Shown here piece after piece: positions 32,948-41,919 of a stretch of 50,528 nt of DNA. The stretch's first letter is position 1; each line of letters opens with the position of its first letter. The notes under the pieces were generated by a model, which was given only the letters and a program-made list of their open reading frames with translations, was not told where the DNA came from and ran no database searches. This stretch comes from Clostridia bacterium. GTDB taxonomy: Bacteria; Bacillota; Clostridia; Oscillospirales; CAG-272. The stretch covers positions 1 to 50,528 of the forward strand of contig JAFTSU010000012.1 in assembly GCA_017467105.1 (NCBI GenBank), written 5' to 3'. The translations under genes and the position numbers were made by a program.

Positions 32948-33514
32948 TCACAGCGTTTCCGTGAACTCAAGCGAATAGACGGCCTCACCGTTCGAGACAG
33001 ACTTCTTTGCGATTATTCCGTGTATCTTTACTACTTGCTCCTCACTTTCAATAATCGAGCATATCTGCTCTTTATCAAACCCGAAGAAAGAGAGCACTCT
33101 TCGAACAGCGCTCATACCGCCGACAGCAACGTCACGGTATAAATTTGCGTACCTTGCGCCTTGATCCTTTGCCCAGTCGAGCATAGGGGCGTCATCGTAT
33201 CCAAACAGCTCTACCTTTATTTTGCGTCTTCTTTTAAGAGTCAGCGAGAGTATCTTACCCTTGCTTATGACCGCTCTGTCCTTAGACGAGAACGGACCGA
33301 AGGATCTGACCTCCTCGTAGCCTATTACTACAGCGCGTAAAAGATATATGAAAATGAATATGATTATAGCGCCGCAAGCTATGATAAGAGGGTATAGCTT
33401 TAATAACCCTTCAGCACCGCTGTTAAAATATATAGCAGCCCACATCAGAAATATTATGGGTATTTCTGTCAGATACATTGCCGCCTTCGTGGATAGAAGA
33501 ATTATACTCTTCAT
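32948..33514 (-). CDS. Membrane protein of unknown function, two N-terminal TM helices
   Basis: A 188-aa protein with hydrophobic helices at about residues 8-30 and 40-65, followed by a cytoplasmic beta-rich part (LFGYDDAPMLDWAKD, LSFFGFDKEQICSII). The soluble part recalls PH-like domains of bacterial membrane proteins but is not securely assignable. AAAGGGA lies before ATG33514. It is the last gene of a minus-strand unit (CPBP protease, GH2 enzyme, this gene), 15 bp after the GH2 stop. Confidence 0.7.
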   Translation of the reverse strand: MKSIILLSTKAAMYLTEIPIIFLMWAAIYFNSGAEGLLKLYPLIIACGAIIIFIFIYLLRAVVIGYEEVRSFGPFSSKDRAVISKGKILSLTLKRRRKIKVELFGYDDAPMLDWAKDQGARYANLYRDVAVGGMSAVRRVLSFFGFDKEQICSIIESEEQVVKIHGIIAKKSVSNGEAVYSLEFTETL

Positions 33515-33529
33515 AGAGATCCCTTTCTT

Positions 33530-35236
33530 TTAGATTAGTCGTCTCAATCGCATAATTACCTCTGCGATTCTTTCTGAGTTAACCTTTGTGTGTCTTCTGT
33601 CATAGGTGATCAGACCGTTAGTCTCGTCCTCAACGTCGGATAGCTGTGTGTACACAAGTCCGCTGATACCGAGTGGAATAAGTGGCGCTATCTCATCTGC
33701 AAAAAGTGAGATCACAGCATCCTCAAGCTCGCCTTCGGATTGGAAGAGCTTGTATCCGTAATATCTGTCCCCGTATACGTGGCAGGGCATTCTGTACGCA
33801 TATCCACCAAATTCACTTATAACAATAGGCTTTTCAGTTCTTCTGCCTAACTTTATTTTCTTGAAGTAAACGTGCCTTGAGTCAACGTCACTCTTTTTTG
33901 CCGTGAACCAGCCGGACGTTGAGTCGATGATTCTTGTTGGATCCCACGCCTTGAATTTTTCGTAGGCGTTGTCGGCGCAGAACTGACCCCAGCCCTCGTT
34001 GAATATCGTATAGTATACGACAGACGGGAAGGAGTAGAGATGCTCAACGGTTGCCCTTGCATGCTCAAGGAATATTCGTCTTGATTCCTTGTTTCTGTGT
34101 CTGTGCTTATCACATAGCCTCTTCAGACCAAGGGTAGGGAGTGCGGTGTCAATCAAGAATGAATACCCGGAATTGTTGACCATATCCTGAAATACGGCAA
34201 TTCCGAGCTTATCACAGAGATAGTAGAATATCTCCGGCTCAACCTTTATATGCTTACGTAGCATATTAAAGCCCATGGCCTTCATATTCAGTATATCGTC
34301 AGCATATCCCTCGCTCGTGGGGGGAAGAAAAATGCCGTCGGGGAAGTACCCTTGATCCAGAGGTCCTACGAACAGATATGGCTCTCCGTTCAGCGTAAGC
34401 CTTGGTATCCCGTCTTTAACCGCGGTACCAACATTACGAAGCGCAAAATAGGAGCGAACCTTATCATTTCCTGACTCCAGAGTATAATGATAAAGGGTTG
34501 GAGAATCGGGTGTCCAGAGCTTAGGCTCGTCTATTTCTATCTCAGTACTGTCACCGCTCCATTCGTACACTTTACCGTCATCCAGTGTCAGTCTGTAGCT
34601 ACCATTGCCGCCAACAACCTTGACCTTTACGCTGTGGAGAGTAGGGGTAGTGAGTATCTTTTCTATACGACCTGTGCACACGGACTCCAGCCAAACACTC
34701 TGCCAGATACCGCTGACAGGCGTGTACCACATACCGCCCCTGTCACGCTTTTGCTTTCCGTAAGGATATTTCTTGTCAAGGTCGTCGCGTACATGCACCT
34801 CAACTACGTTTTCTCCCTGCTTCAAAAGCTCTGTAATATCAGCGTAGAACGGAAGATAGCCGCCCTCGTGGCAGATAGCCTTCGCACCGTTTACGTATAC
34901 ACAGCATAGGGTATCGACTGCGCCAAAATGCAGCAGCACTCTGTCCCTTACAAAACCCTCGGGCAGTGTGAAGGAGCGCCTGTAATAAATGACTGTACCC
35001 GAAGGAATTGATCTTTCTATGCCTGAGAGCAGGCTCTCCGGAGGAAAAGGCACTAGGATCTTCTCGTTGAAGTCGGGGGCGTTACCCTCTGCCTCCGTAG
35101 CGAAATCCCACTTTCCGTTAAGCGAGAGATAGGAGTCACGCACCATGCTGGGACGCGGATAATCCGTCCAGGGAATGCTTCCCTCAAGCCTCTCCATATA
35201 GGGCGTAGTCATAGTATCGTGCTTAGTGTATTTCAT
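33530..35236 (-). CDS. Glycoside hydrolase family 2 protein
   Basis: A 568-aa enzyme of the beta-galactosidase/beta-glucuronidase family. Residues 1-180 form the jelly-roll sugar-binding domain (LNGKWDFATEAEG, YYRRSFTLPE, HFGAVDTLCCVYVNG, GGMWYTPVSGIWQSVWLE). A beta-sandwich follows, and then the TIM barrel with the acid/base Glu in TIFNEGWGQ and the nucleophile Glu in VISEFGGYA. It is shorter than LacZ and lacks its C-terminal domain 5, as do many gut GH2 enzymes. No signal peptide, so it is cytoplasmic. ATG35236 has GAGG 8 bases upstream. The sugar specificity is unknown. Confidence 0.93.
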   Translation of the reverse strand: MKYTKHDTMTTPYMERLEGSIPWTDYPRPSMVRDSYLSLNGKWDFATEAEGNAPDFNEKILVPFPPESLLSGIERSIPSGTVIYYRRSFTLPEGFVRDRVLLHFGAVDTLCCVYVNGAKAICHEGGYLPFYADITELLKQGENVVEVHVRDDLDKKYPYGKQKRDRGGMWYTPVSGIWQSVWLESVCTGRIEKILTTPTLHSVKVKVVGGNGSYRLTLDDGKVYEWSGDSTEIEIDEPKLWTPDSPTLYHYTLESGNDKVRSYFALRNVGTAVKDGIPRLTLNGEPYLFVGPLDQGYFPDGIFLPPTSEGYADDILNMKAMGFNMLRKHIKVEPEIFYYLCDKLGIAVFQDMVNNSGYSFLIDTALPTLGLKRLCDKHRHRNKESRRIFLEHARATVEHLYSFPSVVYYTIFNEGWGQFCADNAYEKFKAWDPTRIIDSTSGWFTAKKSDVDSRHVYFKKIKLGRRTEKPIVISEFGGYAYRMPCHVYGDRYYGYKLFQSEGELEDAVISLFADEIAPLIPLGISGLVYTQLSDVEDETNGLITYDRRHTKVNSERIAEVIMRLRRLI

Positions 35237-35282
35237 TAAGTGGACCTCTATTTTTTGTTTTAAATGTGACACGGGTATAGGC

Positions 35283-36389
35283 TTAAATGACCTCAAGTAT
35301 CATTCTTGCTATATCCTCAGCCAGCGTGGGAAAGGTATTAAGAGCGATCGTCAGAATGCTGAAGAGAAGGAAGAGAATAAATCCGAAATTGAAGAAAAAT
35401 GCTCTGAAGCGCGTATACCGGGGCAGCTTTACCATGCATCCGCTTGGGAACTTATACTTGCGTGATGCGGTCAGCACGATAAACAGAATAAAGCCTACGA
35501 TGGCAAAGCCGTATTGCATAGCAGCTACCAGTAGTGTCTCAAGAGACACCTGCATCTCAAAGAGCGCGTCAGCACCCGTGAGAGCCTCCCCCTCACCAAG
35601 CGCGGCATACATTTCATCAAGCTTCTCAACCTTCGGCATCAGCATAGCTGAGGGCACGCTTCCGATGAAGTTTATCAGCATATGCATAAGGATGGGATAT
35701 ATTACGTTTCGGGTACGGGTGTACAGATATCCGAGAATAATACCCAGACCGGTTGCGTATATCAGCTGGTTTATATTGCCGTGGAAAAGACCGAAGCTTA
35801 TTGCCGAGACCGCAATAGCAAGTCTGTCACCGTATACGCTTAGTCTGTCAAGTAATATCTTTCTGAAGATCAGCTCCTCGAATATTGGGCCGATAATTAC
35901 AACGACCAGAATAAGTAACCAGATCGGAGTTCCCACAACAGCTGCGTTCAGGGTATTATCCGGAATGTCTCCTGTATATAGCGTAACGATTAGGCTTATC
36001 AGCTGAGAAATAAGAGAGCCGATTATCATAACCGCACAGGATATGAAGAATGTAGCGGTAAACTCGCTGAACTTAAGCTTTTTTCTCTCATACAGCGGTC
36101 GCTGCAGTCCTCTCGTGCAGATAAAATATATCGGAAAAGCGATAACGTACATGCATAGGACCTGCAGACCCCAAAGCACGTATGGGTTTGCAATTATTTC
36201 AGCCGTCTTTTCTTTAGAAAAGAGGATAGTAAGTACCTCGACTATGGCATAGGTCGCCAACGAGGCAACAGATGTATAGATAAGCAGAGCGAGGTGAGTA
36301 CGCGAGCCTGCCTTAATAGCATTTTTTCTGTGTCTTTTGGAGGCTCTTCTGGGTGGCACACTGTATTCGCCGTAAACCGTTTTTTCCAT
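35283..36389 (-). CDS. CPBP-family intramembrane glutamic protease
   Basis: A 368-aa protein with about eight TM helices. CPBP (CAAX-like) active-site motifs are clear: the EEL(I)FR motif in GPIFEELIFRKILLDRL, the His in AISFGLFHGNINQ, and the second HM in ILMHMLINFIGS. It should cleave membrane substrates within the bilayer; in bacteria such proteins act in peptide maturation or immunity, but the target is unknown here. A basic 35-residue N-terminal tail (PPRRASKRHRKN) precedes the first helix. AAGGAG precedes ATG36389. It heads the minus-strand unit. Confidence 0.92.
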   Translation of the reverse strand: MEKTVYGEYSVPPRRASKRHRKNAIKAGSRTHLALLIYTSVASLATYAIVEVLTILFSKEKTAEIIANPYVLWGLQVLCMYVIAFPIYFICTRGLQRPLYERKKLKFSEFTATFFISCAVMIIGSLISQLISLIVTLYTGDIPDNTLNAAVVGTPIWLLILVVVIIGPIFEELIFRKILLDRLSVYGDRLAIAVSAISFGLFHGNINQLIYATGLGIILGYLYTRTRNVIYPILMHMLINFIGSVPSAMLMPKVEKLDEMYAALGEGEALTGADALFEMQVSLETLLVAAMQYGFAIVGFILFIVLTASRKYKFPSGCMVKLPRYTRFRAFFFNFGFILFLLFSILTIALNTFPTLAEDIARMILEVI

Positions 36390-36420
36390 TTTGTTCTCCT
36401 TTTTATATGTAGGTCCTTCT

Positions 36421-36449
36421 ATTTTACCATTTTTGTCCGACTAATACAA
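36421..36449 (-). promoter_or_regulatory. Promoter of the CPBP unit
   Basis: On the minus strand: TTGTAT (36449-36444), 17-bp spacer and TAAAAT (36426-36421), 32 bp before ATG36389. Confidence 0.75.
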
Positions 36450-36543
36450 CATATTTTCGTAAATATTTACTATGATTTAAAAATTTATGTATTATGAACA
36501 AAAAAACACTGTTTTTTTCTACCACAAAAAAGGTCTTAAATAC

Positions 36544-36572
36544 TTGAAAAGCGTATCCTTCTGTGGTAAAAT
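36544..36572 (+). promoter_or_regulatory. Promoter of the DUF1846 gene
   Basis: TTGAAA (36544-36549), 17-bp spacer and TAAAAT (36567-36572). It is divergent from the CPBP promoter. Confidence 0.8.
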
Positions 36573-36636
36573 ATCCTTGTTGTTTTGTGAGCGCCCTCTG
36601 CGCTCAAAGTAAAAGGATAGGAAGGAGTGTGATCAA

Positions 36637-38121
36637 ATGTTCAAGGTAGGCTTTGATAACGATAAGTATCTTAAGCTTCAATCCGGCAAGATCAAGGAGA
36701 GAATATCGCTCTTCGGTGAGCGACTGTATATAGAGTTTGGAGGCAAGCTCTTCGATGATTTCCACGCGGCGAGAGTCCTTCCGGGATTTGCTCCGGACAG
36801 TAAGATACGTATGCTCGCTGAGCTGAAGGACGAGGCTGAGATCATTATTGCTATAAACGCATCCGATATAGAGAAGAATAAGGTCAGAGGCGATATCGGC
36901 ATAACGTACGATCTTGATGTTCTTCGTCTTATCGATGCCTTTCGCGGCTGGGGTCTTTACGTAGGCTCTGTCGTTATGACTCGCTATAAGTCCAGCCCGG
37001 CGGCAGATACCTTCAAGCAGAAGCTTCAGAATCTTGGCATTAAGGTGTATAAGCACTACGATATAGACGGCTATCCCCATAACGTTCCTCTTATCGTTTC
37101 AGACGAAGGCTTTGGCAGAAACGAGTATGCGGAAACAACACGCTCCATAGTTATAGTTACAGGACCCGGTCCGGGCTCCGGAAAGATGGCGACATGCCTC
37201 TCCCAGATCTATCACGAGAGCAAAATGGGAAGAAAATCTGGATACGCTAAGTTCGAGACCTTCCCGGTATGGAACGTTCCTCTGAATCATCCCGTAAACC
37301 TGGCATACGAGGCAGCAACAGCCGATCTTAACGATATGAATATGATCGACCCGTTCCACCTTGACGCGTACGGCGTTCCGGTAGTAAATTACAACAGAGA
37401 CGTAGAGGTATTTCCCGTTCTCAGATCTATGCTTGAGGGCATACTCGGCGAGTGCCCCTACAAGTCACCCACGGATATGGGTGTAAATATGGCAGGCTAT
37501 TGTATTTTTGACGACGAGGCTGTCAGATATGCGGCAAAGCACGAGATCATCCGCCGCTACTACAACGCACTTTGCAGCATTCGTAAGGGTGGTGGCAGCG
37601 AGATAGAGCGGGGTAAAATAGAGCTTCTTATGCAGAAGCTTTCCTGCAGCTGCAGAGACCGTCTTTCCGTCAAGCCTGCGCTTGACAAGGCAGAAAGCAC
37701 AGGCGCTCCTGCCGTTAGCATAGAGCTAAATGACGGAAGGATAGTGACCGGAAAAACGTCTTCAGTTCTCGGAGCATCCAGCGCTGCGTTGCTGAACGCG
37801 TTGAAGACTCTTGCCGGAATAGATAATTCAATCGACGTAATCTCTCCGGAAATACTGGAGCCTATCCAGCGGCTAAAGGTCGACCACCTTGGCAACCACA
37901 ACCCCAGGCTTCATACGGACGAGGTGCTTATCGCGCTGTCTATCTCCGCGGTAAACGACCCGAATTCGAAAAGGGCGATGGAGGCAATTCCGGCACTCAG
38001 ATATGCGGAGGTTCACTCCACGGTTATTCTCTCCCAGGTGGACGCATCAACCTTCCGCAAGCTTGGTGTTAACCTCACCTGCGAGCCTATGTATCAGACG
38101 AAGAAGCTCTTCCATTCGTGA
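36637..38121 (+). CDS. DUF1846 domain-containing protein
   Basis: A 494-aa protein that matches DUF1846 over its whole length: FKVGFDNDKYLKLQS at the start, the P-loop-like IVIVTGPGPGSGKMATCLSQ around residue 175, ALNHP-type PLNHPVNLAYEAATADL, and NYNRDVEVFPVL. The family is conserved in Firmicutes and Actinobacteria; its function is unknown, though an ATP-dependent role fits the loop. GGAAGG precedes ATG36637. It stands alone between a promoter (36544) and a bidirectional terminator (38136). Confidence 0.95.
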   Translation: MFKVGFDNDKYLKLQSGKIKERISLFGERLYIEFGGKLFDDFHAARVLPGFAPDSKIRMLAELKDEAEIIIAINASDIEKNKVRGDIGITYDLDVLRLIDAFRGWGLYVGSVVMTRYKSSPAADTFKQKLQNLGIKVYKHYDIDGYPHNVPLIVSDEGFGRNEYAETTRSIVIVTGPGPGSGKMATCLSQIYHESKMGRKSGYAKFETFPVWNVPLNHPVNLAYEAATADLNDMNMIDPFHLDAYGVPVVNYNRDVEVFPVLRSMLEGILGECPYKSPTDMGVNMAGYCIFDDEAVRYAAKHEIIRRYYNALCSIRKGGGSEIERGKIELLMQKLSCSCRDRLSVKPALDKAESTGAPAVSIELNDGRIVTGKTSSVLGASSAALLNALKTLAGIDNSIDVISPEILEPIQRLKVDHLGNHNPRLHTDEVLIALSISAVNDPNSKRAMEAIPALRYAEVHSTVILSQVDASTFRKLGVNLTCEPMYQTKKLFHS

Positions 38122-38135
38122 TTTTTAAAACAAAA

Positions 38136-38186
38136 AAGCACCGAAAAGTTGACACGGGTACCCCCGTTTGTTCTTTTTCGGTGCTT
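38136..38186. terminator. Bidirectional terminator between the DUF1846 and glycosyltransferase genes
   Basis: A perfect 12-bp stem (38136-38147 with 38175-38186) with an inner CGGG/CCCG pairing. A-run on the left and T-rich on the right, between converging genes. Confidence 0.9.
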
Positions 38187-38192
38187 AAATTA

Positions 38193-39377
38193 TTATACTT
38201 GAGCCCAAACGCCAAGACCCATAAGCTTAACAAGATCGTCGGCAATCTGCTCAGCGCCGTTTATCCTCTTATCGAAGAACTTAAGATTTTCCCGTAGCGT
38301 ATCCATCTGCTCTCCGTCTCTTGACAGCTCATCGACTTTAGAGCGAATATCCTTTGTATTTTTTATGTAATATCCGCATTTCTTTGTGTCAATAAATAGC
38401 CTCTTGGTAGCCTTCTCAATAGGTGAGCCGTAATAGTCGGCAATAATTGGCGTCCCCATCATTACACTGTCTAAAATCGCGTTTGGACCTGACTTTGTAA
38501 TAAAGAGATCGCACGCGCCGTAGAGCTGGGGCGCGTCTTTAACGAAGCCAAAGGGTATAAGCGTGATATTCGGCTTTACCTTATCCTTCAGCTCGCAAAG
38601 CTCCTTGTAAAGCTCCTCATTCTTGCCGGCGATCGGACATACGGTGAGCGGAATATCCGATTTCAGTAGCTCGTACGTTACCTTCTTGGTTTTTGCCTTA
38701 GCATATACTCCGTCAGCGATAACCACGGCAAATTTGTCCTGAGGAATGCCAAATTTCTCACGGTAATATTCCTTTGACTCATTCGATTCGGATACTGCCT
38801 TACGCGTAGGGTAGAACACCTCGCAAATATTTTCCTTCGGGAACTTATAATGCAGAGCATCAGCTGTTGCCAAGGGATTGTTGGTATACAGACGGTCAAC
38901 CCGGTTATCCCACCAGCCGTGAACGTTATTATCAGGGCAATACAGCACGATCTTGCAGGAGGGTTTGTACTTGTTTCGGTACTCAATTCCCGCATACAGA
39001 GTGAAATAATGAGTGAATACTATAAGGTCCGGGTCGAGCGCGCGAAACTCCTCAATAACCGCAGCCGTTTCCTTGCGATATACGCCGCTGTGTACGATTC
39101 GGAGAGAATTCTTTACGCCGCCGATATGCATAGCGGTCATCTGCAGCTTGCTGTATCCGGGTATCGCGGAATGCATCTTTACCTGGTTAACTAAGAACCG
39201 CTCATATTTCGGAAGACAAGGAAATTTGCTGTCACGCAGGGTGTATTTGTCTACGATTTCAAAGAGATCTCCGTATTTTTCTCTAAGCGCGTCGGAGATG
39301 GCCTGCGCTGTAACGATGTGACCCATACCGGCTTCAATAAAATCAATAACCGCCAGGGGCTTGTTTCTGATAGACAC
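38193..39377 (-). CDS. UgtP/MGDG-synthase-like glycosyltransferase
   Basis: A 394-aa protein of the GT28 type. The N-terminal FIEAGMGHIVTAQAISDAL is the nucleotide-sugar/acceptor loop (G-x-G-H), then DPDLIVFTHYFTLYAG, a mid-protein YPTRKAV, and the donor-binding KSGPNAILDSVMMGTPIIA near residue 300. Such enzymes add glucose or galactose to diacylglycerol at the membrane face, making glycolipid anchors; that activity is inferred. A GTG start (39377) with AAGGAG 7 bases upstream is used. It runs toward the DUF1846 gene and shares its terminator. Confidence 0.85.
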   Translation of the reverse strand: MSIRNKPLAVIDFIEAGMGHIVTAQAISDALREKYGDLFEIVDKYTLRDSKFPCLPKYERFLVNQVKMHSAIPGYSKLQMTAMHIGGVKNSLRIVHSGVYRKETAAVIEEFRALDPDLIVFTHYFTLYAGIEYRNKYKPSCKIVLYCPDNNVHGWWDNRVDRLYTNNPLATADALHYKFPKENICEVFYPTRKAVSESNESKEYYREKFGIPQDKFAVVIADGVYAKAKTKKVTYELLKSDIPLTVCPIAGKNEELYKELCELKDKVKPNITLIPFGFVKDAPQLYGACDLFITKSGPNAILDSVMMGTPIIADYYGSPIEKATKRLFIDTKKCGYYIKNTKDIRSKVDELSRDGEQMDTLRENLKFFDKRINGAEQIADDLVKLMGLGVWAQV

Positions 39378-39567
39378 GGTTTACTCCTTCCATAAAGTAA
39401 CTTTTTTCTCATTTTAACATAGCAAAAATAAAAAGTAAATATATTTACTAAATTTTTAATAATTTTTAGGCTTATTTAAGTCTGCATATCGCTATACAAT
39501 ACGCGAAGGATGCTTATCCTCTTTTTAATAAGAGTAAATAAAATAGAAGCAACATACGGCTGCGTTC

Positions 39568-39596
39568 TTGACAAAGCGTTACAGCGGTGGTATAAT
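39568..39596 (+). promoter_or_regulatory. Perfect-consensus promoter for the RpiB-like gene
   Basis: TTGACA (39568-39573), 17-bp spacer and TATAAT (39591-39596). The 375-bp gap 39378-39752 otherwise holds a roughly 150-nt leader with one short hairpin (ACTATT/AATAGT near 39605-39625), and no gene. Confidence 0.92.
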
Positions 39597-39752
39597 ATTT
39601 ACGTACTATTGGTGATGAAATAGTGCTATAGACAAAAGATTTGGACCACAATGCGATATACGACGGTTGCTTTATTTGTAGCATTTTTGGTGCATTTATT
39701 CTTTTAAATCTTGTCTAAATGTAAACAATACTTTTCAAAAAGGAGTAAATAT

Positions 39753-40328
39753 ATGAAAACTGTAAAGGATAAATATCTGGTAGTAGGCGCTGATTTTGCA
39801 GGTTATCCGCTCAAGGAGGCTGTTGTGGCGCATCTCAAGGAGAAGGGCTGGAAGATCACAGACCTTGGCGTTACTGCCGACAGCGATCCTGACGACACCG
39901 AGAATATGTTCCACAGAGTAGGACTTCGCGTAGGAGCACAAATCTCAGAGGGAAATTTTGAGCGCGCTCTTCTTTTCTGTGGCACGGGTATGGGTATACA
40001 CATAGCCGCAAGCAAGTGCCCCCACGTTCATGCGGGCGTTGTTGAGAGCGTTCCGGCGGCTCTTCGCTCTATAACAGGTAACGGAGTTAACGCTCTTGCT
40101 ATGGGCGCGTTCTATGTTGCTCCCGCAATGGGATGCGATATAGCAGACGCCTATCTTAACGCGGATCTCGGTACCGGCTACGAGTGGTGGTACAATTTCT
40201 ACGAGTTTCATAAGCTTGCAATTGACGAATTGGAGGCGTTTGATTACGAAGAGTATAAGAAGAACGGCTTCAAAATGGAGCATCTCGGTGACTATCCCCT
40301 CAAGCTTGAGAAAAAGCCCGAAGCATAA
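39753..40328 (+). CDS. RpiB/LacA/LacB-family sugar-phosphate isomerase
   Basis: A 191-aa isomerase-fold protein. It begins KYLVVGADFAGYPLKEAV, has LLFCGTGMGIHIAASK with the catalytic-type Cys and phosphate loop, and HAGVVES, then GNGVNALAMGA. RpiB interconverts ribose- and ribulose-5-phosphate, and LacAB act on galactose-6-phosphate. The C-terminal 50 residues, rich in aromatic and charged residues (GYEWWYNFYEFHKLAID), are longer than in classical RpiB, so substrate assignment is open. AAAAGGAG lies before ATG39753; an upstream in-frame ATG at 39711 has no such site. Confidence 0.9.
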   Translation: MKTVKDKYLVVGADFAGYPLKEAVVAHLKEKGWKITDLGVTADSDPDDTENMFHRVGLRVGAQISEGNFERALLFCGTGMGIHIAASKCPHVHAGVVESVPAALRSITGNGVNALAMGAFYVAPAMGCDIADAYLNADLGTGYEWWYNFYEFHKLAIDELEAFDYEEYKKNGFKMEHLGDYPLKLEKKPEA

Positions 40329-40344
40329 TCCGTCGATGTATAAG

Positions 40345-40376
40345 ACACCTGCGTATCTGTTGCGCAGGTGCTTTTA
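40345..40376 (+). terminator. Terminator of the RpiB-like gene
   Basis: An 8-bp stem (40345-40352 with 40362-40369), 9-nt loop and a T-rich tail. Confidence 0.88.
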
Positions 40377-40408
40377 TTTAAAATAAAAATTTCCTTTGTC
40401 GAAAAAGA

Positions 40409-40437
40409 TTGACAAACGCCACGTTTTATTTTATAAT
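40409..40437 (+). promoter_or_regulatory. Perfect-consensus promoter of the HprK-like/PqqD cassette
   Basis: TTGACA (40409-40414), 17-bp spacer and TATAAT (40432-40437), 41 bp before the first gene. No other strong promoter was seen before 46713, so it may drive the whole run. Confidence 0.9.
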
Positions 40438-40478
40438 ATATTATGTAAGTTTATGCGCGTATTATTTTTGGGGGCGTT

Positions 40479-41222
40479 ATGGTCGACTTTCGTATAAAAA
40501 TAGCCGATACGGTTATAGAGGTCCACGCGGTGTATGAAAGCACGGCGTGTTTTTGCCGTGATTTTATCACGGATTCCTCGCCCGATTTTTCGGTACTTCT
40601 TGACGAGGACGATATATCCTCTGAGAGCGCCCGCTCGGACCGTGAGCGTGAGTACGAGGGCCTTCCCGAGCTTCATTTTTCGAGAGGCTACCTTGAGACG
40701 CTCGCCCTTTATCGCAAGATCTCATCCGCGCTTCTGGACCGAGGCGTTGTGCTGTTTCACGGCTCGTCTCTTATGATGGACGGTCGGGCGTACGTCTTCA
40801 CCGCGAAGAGCGGAACGGGCAAATCCACCCATTCTGCCGTTTGGCGCAGAGTGTTTGGGGACCGTGTTGCAATGATCAACGACGACAAGCCCCTTATTCG
40901 CATCACAGACGGCGGTGCTATTGCTTACGGTACGCCTTGGAACGGAAAGCACTGCATCGGCTCCAATATATCCGCACCCATAGCCGCCATCTGCTCGATA
41001 CATAGGTCGCCGACAAACGTTATAAAGTCCGTAAGTCCCCAGGACGCGCTCCCTATTGTTTTGGGACAGATATACAGACCCACAGAGCCGCAGAAGCTCA
41101 GGACCACTCTCATCTTAGCAGATAAGCTGACGCGTGCCGTGCCGTTTTACAGCTTAGGATGTAATATGGAGGATGAGGCGGCGCTTGTAGCATACGGGGC
41201 AATGAAAGGAGATACACCGTGA
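40479..41222 (+). CDS. HPr-kinase-like protein of the PqqD-associated type
   Basis: A 247-aa protein. After about 80 less conserved residues comes the HprK/PEPCK-like P-loop kinase core: FTAKSGTGKSTHSAVW (Walker A, about 109-117), the acidic AMINDDKPLI (about 130-140) and GTPWNGKHCIG (about 151-160). Such stand-alone kinases occur in lasso-peptide and other RiPP loci, where they are thought to modify a peptide or partner, for instance by phosphorylation. It lacks the HprK N-terminal domain and CcpA-linked features, so it is not the true HPr kinase. Its stop overlaps the next gene (GTGA). Confidence 0.85.
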   Translation: MVDFRIKIADTVIEVHAVYESTACFCRDFITDSSPDFSVLLDEDDISSESARSDREREYEGLPELHFSRGYLETLALYRKISSALLDRGVVLFHGSSLMMDGRAYVFTAKSGTGKSTHSAVWRRVFGDRVAMINDDKPLIRITDGGAIAYGTPWNGKHCIGSNISAPIAAICSIHRSPTNVIKSVSPQDALPIVLGQIYRPTEPQKLRTTLILADKLTRAVPFYSLGCNMEDEAALVAYGAMKGDTP

Positions 41223-41476
41223 AACTCAAGGAAAGCTTTATAAAGTACAATACCGGCTCCGAGCAGATAATGGTCTCCGGTGACGGTGATTTCAACGGAA
41301 TGGTCCGCAGCAACAGGACTGCCGCGTTCATTATTGATCTTCTATCACGGGATATTACCCGTGACGGTATAATATCAGCTATGCTGGAGAAGTACGACGC
41401 GCCCCGTGATATGATAGAGCGTGACGTAGATAAGATACTCCTCGCCCTTCGCGGCATCGGTGCGATAGATGAGTAA
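41219..41476 (+). CDS. PqqD-family peptide-binding chaperone (RRE-type)
   Basis: An 85-aa protein with the full PqqD/RRE fold: an N-terminal beta wing, the FNGMVRSNRTAAFIIDLL hinge, a winged helix and a C-terminal LLALRGIGAI. In RiPP pathways this domain grips the leader of the precursor peptide and hands it to the modifying enzyme. It starts with GTG41219 (AAAGGAG upstream) inside the HprK-like stop, so the two are translationally coupled, which supports a joint role. Confidence 0.93.
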   Translation: MKLKESFIKYNTGSEQIMVSGDGDFNGMVRSNRTAAFIIDLLSRDITRDGIISAMLEKYDAPRDMIERDVDKILLALRGIGAIDE

Positions 41477-41912
41477 TTATTCCACCTTTGAGGAGCAGCT
41501 TGAAATACACGGAGAAATACTCTATAGAAGCGTTGGCGACAGTATGAACCCTTTCATAGTAGAGGGTAGGGATATGCTGGTTATTCGTCGTCCGGAGGGA
41601 AAGCTCTCCAAGTACGACGTCCCTTTATACAAGCGTGAGAGCGGTCAGTACGTCCTTCACAGAATACACAGAGTCACAAGCGACGGCTATGTCATTTGCG
41701 GAGATAACCGTATTTCGCTCGAACGCGGAGTTACAGACGGTATGATCATAGGTGTTCTTCACAGCGTTATCAGAGAGGGCAGGGAGATATCTCTCGGCAC
41801 TCTTCGCTATAGGCTCTATTGCTTCTGGATTTGTGATCTGTTCTTTATCCGTTGGCTACGCTTTAAATTCAGAGCCGCCCTTCGCCTGATAGGCAAGACT
41901 TTTCGGAGGTAA
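41469..41912 (+). CDS. S24/S26-type peptidase, SipW/ER signal-peptidase-like
   Basis: A 147-aa protein. The catalytic Ser lies in VGDSMNPFI (Ser25), and the general base is probably His64 in VLHRIHRV rather than the Lys of classical bacterial signal peptidase I. VICGDNRIS carries an Asp79. This Ser-His-Asp layout is that of the ER/SipW type. It lacks the usual N-terminal membrane helix and has only a weakly hydrophobic C-terminal stretch (LYCFWICDLFFIRWL). ATG41469 overlaps the pqqD-like stop by 8 bp. In this position it could trim a leader peptide. Confidence 0.85.
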   Translation: MSNYSTFEEQLEIHGEILYRSVGDSMNPFIVEGRDMLVIRRPEGKLSKYDVPLYKRESGQYVLHRIHRVTSDGYVICGDNRISLERGVTDGMIIGVLHSVIREGREISLGTLRYRLYCFWICDLFFIRWLRFKFRAALRLIGKTFRR

Positions 41913-41919
41913 GCAGCAG

